Source: Alphaproteobacteria bacterium (GTDB lineage: Bacteria > Pseudomonadota > Alphaproteobacteria > Sphingomonadales > SMXR01). From it: a stretch of 31,044 bases of DNA. The position numbers were made by a program, and so were the translations under genes. Below, piece after piece: positions 1-6,417 of this stretch. The DNA lies in assembly GCA_004356215.1 (NCBI GenBank), contig SMXR01000052.1, forward strand, positions 1-31,044, written 5' to 3'. Position 1 is the first letter of the stretch, and every line of letters begins with the position of its first letter. Below the pieces are notes generated by a model. That model made no database searches. It was not told the DNA's origin and saw only the letters and a list, made by a program, of their open reading frames with translations.

Positions 1-2
1 CC

Positions 3-626
3 CCGGCAACGCAAATAAAAATTTTCACCCCAGTGAAAACCACCACTGGTGGCCGTACCGGGCGCAATACCTATGAAGTCGGTTTTGGCTGGCGGATAGA
101 TACCGATTTGCATGGCCGGGCTATTGTTCACCATTCCGGAGTCACTCCCGGCGCGCGGGCGATCCTGCTGTCTTATCAGGACCTTGGGGTTCACATTGCT
201 TTTACCTCTAACGCCACGTGGACCTCTTCAACCGAACGAACCGCAACAACGCTTGTCTTTGGGGTTTTGCAGGCCTTTGATGAAGTTAAAGTGGAAGCCT
301 CCTGTCCGGTGGGTGATTACACTTGGGATGGCACCTTTAATGGTGCGGAGGCTCATGGTGTTTTGGCCATTCAGGAAAGCGATGGCCTTTGTCAGGGAAC
401 TATTTCCATGCCGCGGGCCTTTGCCGGATGGGTCGAAGGCTTTAATGCCCCCGTCCCTGAAAACCTGCCCCTTTTATTGATTGGCAGCAATGGCGAAGCA
501 GGTATCTTTGGACTGGTAACTCCCCTCGGGATTTTTGAAACACAGGTTGTTAGCAAGGACGGCATCCTGACTGGGTCGGCAACCATCGGCAGCAGCCGCG
601 TTTTTGAATTTACCGCTCACCAATGA
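3..626 (+). CDS. Serine hydrolase (beta-lactamase/class C-like family), 3' part only
   Basis: The frame is open to the left edge of the window, so the N-terminal part with the SxxK catalytic motif is outside; a GTG at 33 is only an internal codon. What is visible is the end of a serine beta-lactamase-like fold: YEVGFGWRI, then HHSGVTPGARA, which occupies the place of the KTG/HTG motif on the last catalytic strand, followed by a strand ending in IAFTSNA. After that comes a C-terminal domain of about 120 residues, rich in beta strand, that I do not recognise. Such proteins are usually periplasmic or secreted esterases, D-aminopeptidases or penicillin-binding-like hydrolases; the substrate cannot be told from this fragment. 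The next gene begins 20 bp downstream on the same strand. Confidence 0.75.
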   Translation, partial: PATQIKIFTPVKTTTGGRTGRNTYEVGFGWRIDTDLHGRAIVHHSGVTPGARAILLSYQDLGVHIAFTSNATWTSSTERTATTLVFGVLQAFDEVKVEASCPVGDYTWDGTFNGAEAHGVLAIQESDGLCQGTISMPRAFAGWVEGFNAPVPENLPLLLIGSNGEAGIFGLVTPLGIFETQVVSKDGILTGSATIGSSRVFEFTAHQ

Positions 627-646
627 TTTTGATGGTATAGCGGGCT

Positions 647-1192
647 ATGGCAATCACACCCGGAGATATCCTGAAATTCTGGTTCGAGGAATGTGAACAA
701 AAGCAATGGTGGGTCAAGGACCCCGATTTTGATGCCGCGGTTCGCGACCGCTTCGGTGGTTTGGTGGAGCAGGCCGCCGCTGGCAAGCTCGATCACTGGG
801 CCGAAAGCGCGGAGGGCGCGCGGGCGCTGATCATCCTCCTCGATCAATTCACCCGGAATATTTACCGCGGCTCGGCCCAGGCCTTTGAGGCCGATGAAAA
901 AGCGCGGACTATTGTTCGGAGCGCCATTGCCCGGGGGTTTGATGCCGGCCTGAATAACCATGAAAAGAATTTCATGTACCTGCCGCTGGAGCATTCCGAA
1001 GAATTAGGTGACCAGGAAGAATGCTGCCGCCTGGTCGGCGCCATCGGCAGCGAGGGCTACCTGAAATTTGCCCAGTCCCATAAGGCAATTATTAAACGCT
1101 TTGGCCGCTTCCCGCACCGCAATGCCACCCTTGGCCGCGCCAATACCCCTGAGGAAGAAGAGTACCTGAAAGATCCCAAAGCCGGGTTTTAG
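647..1192 (+). CDS. DUF924 family protein
   Basis: A complete 181-residue protein of the DUF924 family. Family hallmarks are present in order: ILKFWFEE near the N-terminus, LDQFTRNIYRG in the middle, FMYLPLEHSE after it, and the near-terminal RFGRFPHRNATLGR. Length is normal for the family, which is predicted to be all-helical with a TPR-like fold and to be cytoplasmic. No enzymatic function is established and none is claimed here. There is no clear Shine-Dalgarno sequence; a TGGTATAGC sequence lies only 5 bases before the ATG, which could be an extended -10 element of a leaderless transcript. The gene lies 20 bp after the serine hydrolase gene and could also be read through from it. Confidence 0.9.
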   Translation: MAITPGDILKFWFEECEQKQWWVKDPDFDAAVRDRFGGLVEQAAAGKLDHWAESAEGARALIILLDQFTRNIYRGSAQAFEADEKARTIVRSAIARGFDAGLNNHEKNFMYLPLEHSEELGDQEECCRLVGAIGSEGYLKFAQSHKAIIKRFGRFPHRNATLGRANTPEEEEYLKDPKAGF

Positions 1193-1268
1193 ACTTTAAA
1201 TTTCCGAAATAATGCTTACATATTAAAGTATGCTATCCTTTTAAACATGATTTTGGGGAGGGGTTTTT

Positions 1269-1832
1269 ATGACCGTTTTATGGATTATCCTGACGCTTGT
1301 GGTCCTGGTTGGCCTTTATGTGATGCTGACCTACAACAGATTAGTCAGCGTCAAGGTCAATGTCGAGGAAGCCTGGTCCGACATCGAGGTCCAGATGAAG
1401 CGGCGCTATAACCTGGTGCCCAACCTGGTCAGCACCGTCAAGGGCTATGCCAAGCACGAAAAGGGCGTTTTCACCGAGGTCACCAAGGCCAGAACCGCGG
1501 CGATGAAATCAACCGGCGGCCCGGCCAGCCAGGGCAAGGCCGAGGGCATGTTCGCCAGTGCCCTGAAAAGTCTGTTTGCGGTCGCCGAGGCCTACCCGGC
1601 GCTGAAAGCCGACAAAAGCTTCCAGAAATTGCAGACCGAGCTGTCCGCGCTCGAAGACCACATCCAGAAGGCGCGGCGCTTCTATAACGGCAATGTGCGG
1701 ATCATCAACACCCTGGTCGCCCAGTTCCCCTCGAACCTGGTGGCCAACGCCTTCAAATTTATCGCCGCTGAATTCTTCGAGCTGGGTGAAGCCGAGGCCG
1801 CCGCCAGGGCGCCGGTCAAGGTCGAGTTTTAA
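1269..1832 (+). CDS. lemA: LemA family membrane protein
   Basis: A 187-residue LemA-family protein. An N-terminal membrane helix (about residues 3-22) is followed directly by the family core NRLVSVKVNVEEAWSDIEVQ and RRYNLVPNLVSTVKGYAKHE, then long helices including ARRFYNGNVRIINTLVAQFP. The expected topology is a short N-terminal anchor with a helical-bundle domain outside the cytoplasm. The function of bacterial LemA is not settled; the family is repeatedly found beside DUF2207 or TPM/YgcG-type proteins with glycine-rich tails, exactly as here, where the DUF2207 gene begins 2 bp after the stop. The start is supported by a strong ribosome binding site (GGGGAGGGG) about 6 bases upstream of the ATG. 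Confidence 0.95.
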   Translation: MTVLWIILTLVVLVGLYVMLTYNRLVSVKVNVEEAWSDIEVQMKRRYNLVPNLVSTVKGYAKHEKGVFTEVTKARTAAMKSTGGPASQGKAEGMFASALKSLFAVAEAYPALKADKSFQKLQTELSALEDHIQKARRFYNGNVRIINTLVAQFPSNLVANAFKFIAAEFFELGEAEAAARAPVKVEF

Positions 1833-1834
1833 GC

Positions 1835-3721
1835 ATGAGGTTTTTCAGGGGGATTTTGCTCGGATTTTTTATTCTGCTCTCCTCGGCGCTCCATGCCGAG
1901 GAAGCCATTCTTTCCTATGATGCCCGCATCATTGTCCGGACCAGCGGAGAGCTTGATATCACCGAAACCATCCGGGTGCGCGCCGAGGGCAATTTGATCA
2001 GGCGCGGCATTTACCGCGATTTCCCGACCGTCTATACGCTGCCCAACGGCACCAATGTCTCGACCACGTTTGATGTCCACAGCGTTTTGCTGGACGGCGG
2101 CGCTGTTAAATGGACCACCGAAGGCCGGTCCAATGGTATTCGTGTCCGTATTGGCGACGCTAACGTTTTCCTGGACCCCGGCACCTATACCTACACCATC
2201 AGCTACACCACCGACCGCCAGCTTTATTTCGGTGAAGGCCAGGACGAGCTTTATTGGAACGTCACCGGCAACGGCTGGGATTTCCCCATTTATGATGTAA
2301 GCGCCTCGGTGCAATTGCCCGAAGGCACATATATCCAGGACATTCGCGGCTTTACCGGGGCGCAAGGGGCAACCGGTACCGCGTTCCGCACTGACCGCAC
2401 CGGTGAACGCCAAGTATACTTTGAGACCACCCGGCGCCTCGCACCCGGCGAAGGCCTGACCATTGTCGTCACCTGGCCTGAGGGCGTGGTTGTGCGGCCG
2501 ACGACGGCAGATAAGGCGGCAAATTTTTTCAGCGATAATCTGCCGCTGATCGTTGCCTACATCGGGTTTTTATTGATCTTCGGGTATTTTTACATGGCCT
2601 GGCGAGAGGTTGGCCGTGATCCCAAGGCGGGGCCGATCTACGCCCGCTATGGCCCGCCGGCGGGGGTCTCGCCCGGGGCAATGAGTTATGTTCTGGCGCG
2701 TGCCTACCGCCAGAAGTCGTTCACGGCGGCAATCGTCAGCATGGCCACCAAGGGCTATTTGACGATCAGTGAAAAGTCCAAGAAAAAATATATCCTGAAA
2801 AAAACCGGGAAGGCGGTTCGCCTCGCCGAGGGTGAACAGGCGGTTGCCGATAGTCTTTTCGGGCCCTGGAGCGATGAAATTGAAACCCACCACACCAACC
2901 ATAAGGAATTTGCTGCGGCCATCAAGGCGCAGAAAAAAGTGTTTGAAAAAAACCATGAAGGGATCAATTTCATTCGCAACCAGAAGCATTTCTGGGTCGG
3001 GGCGGGGATCAGCGTCGCTGTGGCCCTCCTGACCGCACTGACCTCAACGCTGGAAGGCGGCATTGAGGTTGTGCTCAGCCTGGTGTTCATTTCCTTTTAT
3101 GCCCTGATCATGTTTGCGCTCTGGAAAAAAGCCCATATCTTCAAAGCCGCCGGCTCGGTCGGGCGCAAGATCGGCGCGGTGTTTGCGATCATCTTTATCA
3201 GCACCCACTTCTTTGGCATGGCCGTCTCTATCATCTCGTCGCTAAATTTTTTCATTGTGGTTCCGTTTATTCTGATCATTGTCGTCAATGTGCTGTTCTT
3301 TAACCTCATGGAGAGACCAACGGTTGAGGGCCGCAGGTTGCTGGATGAGATCGAGGGCTTCAAGAAATACCTGACCGTGGCCGAAAAAGACCGGCTCGAA
3401 TTCCACACCGGTGAGATCACCCCCGAAGTGTTTGAAAAATTCCTGCCTTTTGCCATCGCGCTCGGGGTTGAAACCAGGTGGGGCAAGGCATTTGATGCCT
3501 CGATGACCCGCGCCGGTACCGACCCGGGCAGCTATCGCCCGATCTGGTACCACGGCCACGGTTATCACAGCTTCTCCAGTAGTAACGGCTTTGCCGCCGG
3601 TTTCGGCTCGTCATTTTCAAGCAGTATTTCCTCGGCCTCAAGCCCGCCCTCCACATCCGGTTCGGGCGGCGGCGGTTTCTCCGGCGGCGGTGGCGGCGGC
3701 GGTGGCGGCGGCGGCTGGTAA
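1835..3721 (+). CDS. DUF2207 domain-containing membrane protein with poly-glycine tail
   Basis: A 628-residue protein. It begins with a signal peptide (about residues 1-21, ending LHAEE), then an extracytoplasmic beta-rich DUF2207 domain (about 22-230; typical start ILSYDARIIVRTSGELDITE and GIYRDFP). Membrane helices follow near 235-255, 385-405, 410-430 and 445-490, separated by a cytoplasmic part with a winged-helix-like stretch (YLTISEKSKKKYILK). The C-terminus is serine-rich and ends in a run of glycines closed by tryptophan, as in many DUF2207/TPM proteins. It begins 2 bp after lemA with no obvious ribosome binding site of its own, so translational coupling is likely. The pairing with LemA is a known association; the molecular role is unknown. 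Confidence 0.9.
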   Translation: MRFFRGILLGFFILLSSALHAEEAILSYDARIIVRTSGELDITETIRVRAEGNLIRRGIYRDFPTVYTLPNGTNVSTTFDVHSVLLDGGAVKWTTEGRSNGIRVRIGDANVFLDPGTYTYTISYTTDRQLYFGEGQDELYWNVTGNGWDFPIYDVSASVQLPEGTYIQDIRGFTGAQGATGTAFRTDRTGERQVYFETTRRLAPGEGLTIVVTWPEGVVVRPTTADKAANFFSDNLPLIVAYIGFLLIFGYFYMAWREVGRDPKAGPIYARYGPPAGVSPGAMSYVLARAYRQKSFTAAIVSMATKGYLTISEKSKKKYILKKTGKAVRLAEGEQAVADSLFGPWSDEIETHHTNHKEFAAAIKAQKKVFEKNHEGINFIRNQKHFWVGAGISVAVALLTALTSTLEGGIEVVLSLVFISFYALIMFALWKKAHIFKAAGSVGRKIGAVFAIIFISTHFFGMAVSIISSLNFFIVVPFILIIVVNVLFFNLMERPTVEGRRLLDEIEGFKKYLTVAEKDRLEFHTGEITPEVFEKFLPFAIALGVETRWGKAFDASMTRAGTDPGSYRPIWYHGHGYHSFSSSNGFAAGFGSSFSSSISSASSPPSTSGSGGGGFSGGGGGGGGGGGW

Positions 3722-3762
3722 AGCGGCTTTACATCCCTACATTCCCATGACAAAAGCGGGAC

Positions 3763-4806
3763 ATGATCCCAAAGCCCTTTTTTAGCGAACAAAACCCGGA
3801 TACTCGCAAGGTCGGCATGTGGCTGTTGGCGGTGGCGGGGCTGGTATTTTTGATGATTTTGGTCGGCGGGGCGACGCGGCTGACCGGATCCGGCCTGTCG
3901 ATGACCGACTGGCAGCCGATATCAGGCACACTGCCGCCCTTAAGCGCGGCGGACTGGCAGGCCGAATTCGAGGCCTACCAGCAATTTCCCGAATACCAGG
4001 AGCTTAATTCGGACATGACTTTGGCCGAATTCAAGGGTATTTTCTGGTGGGAATATTCGCACCGGCTATTGGGCCGGCTGATCGGACTGGCGTTCGCGCT
4101 GCCGCTGCTGTTCTTTATGGCCAGGCGGATGATCCCGGCGCCGATGAAAATCAGGATGTTTGTTTTGCTCAGCCTTGGCGCGGTGCAGGGATTGCTGGGC
4201 TGGTACATGGTGCAATCGGGCCTCGGCTCCGAGCCGGCGGTCAGCCACCTGCGGCTGCTGGCACACCTGTCGCTAGCGTTATTACTGCTCTCGGCGTTGC
4301 TGTGGGCCGCAGGGCAAATTTTGCGGGCGCCGGTTATTAGCGATGGGGCAGGGGATGCCCTTGAACCCTTCCTTTTTGGGTTTACCGCCTTGGTCGGCAT
4401 CCAGGTGGCGCTTGGGGTTCTGGTCGCCGGGCTTGATGCCGGGCTGATCTATAACCAGTGGCCGGCGATGGGCTCGGGGTTTATCCCCGGGGATCTTTTT
4501 GGCACCGCGCCGTGGTACAGCGATGCCACCACCGTGCAATTTCTGCACCGGATCACCGCCTACCTGGTTTTCCTCGGCGCTCTGGGTCTGTTTTTCAATA
4601 TCCGGCGCAGCGGCGGCCCGCGCTGCCTTTATACCCTGGCCCACGCGCTCTTGGGACTGGTCACGGTGCAAGTGATCCTCGGCATCCTGACGCTGGTTTA
4701 TAATGTGCCGGTTATCCTTGGAGTCTTGCATCAGGGCTTCGGGATTCTTCTTTTTCTGACAGCACTTTACTTCCTATTCGCCATTTTAGGTCGCTCACGC
4801 CAGTGA
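3763..4806 (+). CDS. ctaA: Heme A synthase (COX15/CtaA family)
   Basis: A 347-residue polytopic membrane protein that oxidises the C8 methyl of heme O to the formyl group of heme A, needed by aa3-type cytochrome oxidases. Family signatures are complete: GGATRLTGSGLSMTDWQPI, FWWEYSHRLLGRLIG, QGLLGWYMVQSG with SHLRLLAHL, NQWPAMGSGFIP, VQFLHRITAYLV and GVLHQGFGILLF. These supply the expected heme-ligating histidines. About eight membrane helices are present and the length is normal for the alphaproteobacterial/mitochondrial type. The last eight codons and the stop lie inside a repeat element that begins near 4781, so the extreme C-terminus has been supplied by an inserted sequence; the functional core is unaffected. 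No ctaB/ctaC genes are adjacent. Confidence 0.95.
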   Translation: MIPKPFFSEQNPDTRKVGMWLLAVAGLVFLMILVGGATRLTGSGLSMTDWQPISGTLPPLSAADWQAEFEAYQQFPEYQELNSDMTLAEFKGIFWWEYSHRLLGRLIGLAFALPLLFFMARRMIPAPMKIRMFVLLSLGAVQGLLGWYMVQSGLGSEPAVSHLRLLAHLSLALLLLSALLWAAGQILRAPVISDGAGDALEPFLFGFTALVGIQVALGVLVAGLDAGLIYNQWPAMGSGFIPGDLFGTAPWYSDATTVQFLHRITAYLVFLGALGLFFNIRRSGGPRCLYTLAHALLGLVTVQVILGILTLVYNVPVILGVLHQGFGILLFLTALYFLFAILGRSRQ

Positions 4807-4946
4807 GCTTTGCTCACGGCTCCGCGGGGGCGCGAAACGGTTCGCGGGGGCCGCTTGGCCCCTGCCGCCAACAAGCGTTGGCGCGCCGATCGTTCGGCGG
4901 AAAGCCCCAAAGTGCATTGTAGTGCAAGAGGGGGGCGTCTGAATGG
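4781..4946 (+). repeat. Multi-hairpin repeat element, copy A
   Basis: Seen directly: the left end is CCATTTTAGGTCGCTCACGC (4781-4800) and the right end is GGCGTCTGAATGG (4934-4946). Inside are five consecutive hairpins: GTGAGC/GCTCAC (4803-4817), CGCGAA-ACGG-TTCGCG (4831-4846), GGGGCC-GCTT-GGCCCC (4847-4862), CGCCAAC-AAGC-GTTGGCG (4866-4883) and CGCCGA-TCGT-TCGGCG (4884-4899). A second copy lies on the other strand at 6150-6348 with the same end sequences and the same loops but different stems. The loops GCTT and AAGC are complementary, as are ACGG and TCGT if one G-U pair is allowed. It overlaps the end of ctaA. No coding function is apparent. Confidence 0.75.
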
Positions 4947-5030
4947 CAAAAAAGATGTGGTGTCATAGTACCGTTAAGGTAAGTGCTTGAAAAATAAACA
5001 CATTTTATATTTTGCCATTCATTTTATCTG

Positions 5031-5058
5031 TTGACTTTGCGCATTTTGTCGGTATAAA
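5031..5058 (+). promoter_or_regulatory. Sigma-70-type promoter of rplM-rpsI
   Basis: TTGACT at 5031-5036 and TATAAA at 5053-5058 with a 16-base spacer, one mismatch from consensus in each box. It lies about 44 bp upstream of the rplM start codon, in an AT-rich stretch after repeat element A. No other strong promoter was seen between ctaA and rplM. Confidence 0.75.
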
Positions 5059-5101
5059 CGCCAACTTGAGATTATAAAAAAACAGTAAGGAACGGCACCG
5101 C

Positions 5102-5566
5102 ATGAAAACCTTTTCAGCAAAACCGTCGGACATTGAGAAAAAGTGGTTTATCGTTGACGCCGAAGGCCTGGTTCTGGGCCGTATGGCGGCTGAGATTGCC
5201 AAGATCCTGCGCGGCAAACACAAAACTATTTTCACCCCGCACATGGATTGCGGCGACAATGTCATTGTTATCAACGCCGAAAAAGTGGCGCTGACCGGCA
5301 AAAAATTCGACAACAAGATTTATTACCGCCACACCGGCTATCCCGGCGGCATCAAAAGCACCACCCCGCGGCGGATCCTCGAGGGCAAATTTCCCGAGCG
5401 GGTTATTGAAATGGCAATCCAGCGGATGATCCCGAAGGGCCCGCTGGGCCGTGACCAGCTTCGCAATTTGAAAGTTTATGCCGGCACTGAACACCCCCAT
5501 GAGGGCCAGAAGCCAGAAGTGCTGGATATTGGCGCACAAAATCCCAAGAACAGGAAGGTACGCTAG
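5102..5566 (+). CDS. rplM: 50S ribosomal protein L13
   Basis: A 154-residue L13, a large-subunit protein that binds 23S rRNA early in assembly. It begins MKTFSAKPSDIEKKWFIVDA, followed by the family core VLGRMAAEIAKILRGKHK, then YYRHTGYPGGIKS, RVIEMAIQRMIPKGPLGR and LKVYAGTEHPHEGQKPE. Length and start match alphaproteobacterial L13. An AGGAA ribosome binding sequence precedes the ATG. rpsI starts 2 bp after the stop codon, giving the conserved rplM-rpsI operon, driven by a strong promoter at 5031-5058. Confidence 0.98.
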   Translation: MKTFSAKPSDIEKKWFIVDAEGLVLGRMAAEIAKILRGKHKTIFTPHMDCGDNVIVINAEKVALTGKKFDNKIYYRHTGYPGGIKSTTPRRILEGKFPERVIEMAIQRMIPKGPLGRDQLRNLKVYAGTEHPHEGQKPEVLDIGAQNPKNRKVR

Positions 5567-5568
5567 TC

Positions 5569-6108
5569 ATGGCTGAAGAAAAAAAGGGTCTGGAAGACCT
5601 GAAGGAAGCAATCGAGGAAGCCAAGGTCGAAGCCCCGGTAAAAGATGGCGAAGAGCCTTCAGAAGGCGCAACCGCCCCGGTGGTTGAAGCGGTCATCGAA
5701 GTCCAGCCCAAGATTGATGCGTTAGGCCGCGCCTATGCCACCGGCAAGCGTAAGGATGCGGTCGCCCGGGTCTGGATCAAGCCCGGTTCCGGCAAGATCA
5801 CGGTCAACGGCCGTGACCAGCTGACATATTTCGCGCGCCCGACCCTGCGCCTGATTGTCAACCAGCCGTTCCAGGTTACCAACCGCGAAGGCCAGTTCGA
5901 CGTCGATGCCACGGTCAAAGGCGGCGGCCTGTCGGGCCAGGCCGGTGCGGTCAAGCACGGGATTTCGAAGGCGCTTAATTTTTATGAGCCGCCCTTGCGC
6001 GGCCTGCTGAAAAAAGCCGGGTTCCTGACCCGCGATAGCCGCGTTGTTGAACGCAAGAAGTACGGCAGGCGCAAGGCCCGCCGCAGCTTCCAGTTCTCCA
6101 AACGTTAA
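5569..6108 (+). CDS. rpsI: 30S ribosomal protein S9
   Basis: A 179-residue S9. The conserved domain starts near residue 50 with LGRAYATGKRKDAVARVWI and runs through KITVNGRDQLTYF, VKGGGLSGQAGAVKHGISKAL and the basic tail KKYGRRKARRSFQFSKR, whose C-terminal residues reach the P-site tRNA anticodon stem in ribosome structures. The first ~50 residues are an acidic, alanine/glutamate-rich extension that is absent from the roughly 130-residue E. coli protein; such extensions are common in alphaproteobacterial S9. It is cotranscribed with rplM. The terminator that would be expected downstream appears split by repeat element B. Confidence 0.98.
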   Translation: MAEEKKGLEDLKEAIEEAKVEAPVKDGEEPSEGATAPVVEAVIEVQPKIDALGRAYATGKRKDAVARVWIKPGSGKITVNGRDQLTYFARPTLRLIVNQPFQVTNREGQFDVDATVKGGGLSGQAGAVKHGISKALNFYEPPLRGLLKKAGFLTRDSRVVERKKYGRRKARRSFQFSKR

Positions 6109-6239
6109 AAAGTTTCGAGGCCAACAAAAAAGCCGTAATTTAATAAATTCCATTCAGACGCCATGATGGCTTTCGCGCGACGACGCGCGGCGGCCCTTGG
6201 CCTTGCCTCGGCGGCAGTTAAGCCGTCTCGGAAATTCAT
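6105..6239 (-). CDS. Possible 44-residue small ORF inside repeat element B
   Basis: On the minus strand a strong ribosome binding sequence (GGGAGG) sits 5 bases before an ATG at 6239. The frame runs 44 codons to a TAA at 6105, overlapping the end of rpsI in antisense. The peptide is basic in its middle (alternating A and R) and ends in a hydrophobic/aromatic stretch (ASEWNLLNYGFF). Its middle codons are the arms of the element's hairpins, so the basic composition may be only a consequence of GC-rich palindromes. Copy A lacks both the ribosome binding site and the ATG. No family is recognised; treat as speculative. Confidence 0.25.
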   Translation of the reverse strand: MNFRDGLTAAEARPRAAARRRAKAIMASEWNLLNYGFFVGLETF

Positions 6240-6359
6240 GGTAACCTCCCGGCGCACAAGCGTGCGCCCGGCGACCGTTCGCCGCCCACGCGGAGCGATA
6301 GCCACAGAAAATATCGTGGCTATCTTGCGTGAGCGAGCTCGAATGTGGCGGCTTTTTTT
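6126..6359. repeat. 10-bp inverted repeat enclosing repeat element B
   Basis: AAAAAAGCCG at 6126-6135 and CGGCTTTTTT at 6349-6358 (T run to 6359) are exact inverted complements flanking element B. They resemble the two arms of a rho-independent terminator for rpsI, now separated by about 213 bp containing the element. Inference only: the element may have entered the loop of that terminator. Confidence 0.5.
6150..6348 (-). repeat. Multi-hairpin repeat element, copy B
   Basis: On the minus strand this copy has the same ends as copy A: TCGCTCACGC (plus 6327-6336) and GGCGTCTGAATGG (plus 6150-6162). Corresponding hairpins are GATAGCCAC/GTGGCTATC (6297-6324), a CGGCGA stem with loop ACGG on the minus strand (6269-6284), a GGCGCAC stem with loop GCTT (6251-6268) and a CGCGCG stem with loop TCGT (6174-6189). 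Stem sequences differ from copy A but still pair; the loops are identical. Compared with copy A it carries about 33 extra bases around 6210-6250, which hold a ribosome binding sequence and an ATG. Confidence 0.75.
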
Positions 6360-6417
6360 ATCCCCCTCGCGGTTTCTTGATGGGAAAAACTTAAGGGTCC
6401 ATGGTATAGCCTTTTTT

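Noticed and set aside
3640..3718. The poly-glycine run of the DUF2207 protein as a frameshift or repeat artefact.
   Set aside because: Glycine-rich tails ending in tryptophan are typical of DUF2207/TPM proteins, and the stop follows directly.
4803..4899. A CRISPR array, suggested by the successive hairpins.
   Set aside because: The hairpin units are not identical repeats, there are no spacers, and no cas gene is present.
4934..4946. GGCGTCTGAATGG resembles the Neisseria DNA uptake sequence (GCCGTCTGAA) with one mismatch.
   Set aside because: Gene content is alphaproteobacterial, only two copies occur in 31 kb, and both are ends of the multi-hairpin element.
4767..4949. A 60-codon minus-strand frame across element A.
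   Set aside because: It follows the hairpin arms, has no ribosome binding site, and is not in the frame of the small ORF of element B.
4807..5101. An rplM leader (L13-binding autoregulatory RNA) between ctaA and rplM.
   Set aside because: The promoter leaves a leader of only about 38 bases with no stable hairpin; the structured part upstream is the repeat element.
5569..5718. The acidic N-terminal extension of S9 as a novel domain.
   Set aside because: Extensions of this kind are common in alphaproteobacterial S9 proteins.
6163..6417. An 85-residue N-terminal extension of the DsbD-like protein.
   Set aside because: The extension is encoded by repeat element B, is arginine-rich, and would bury the signal peptide that starts at 6418.
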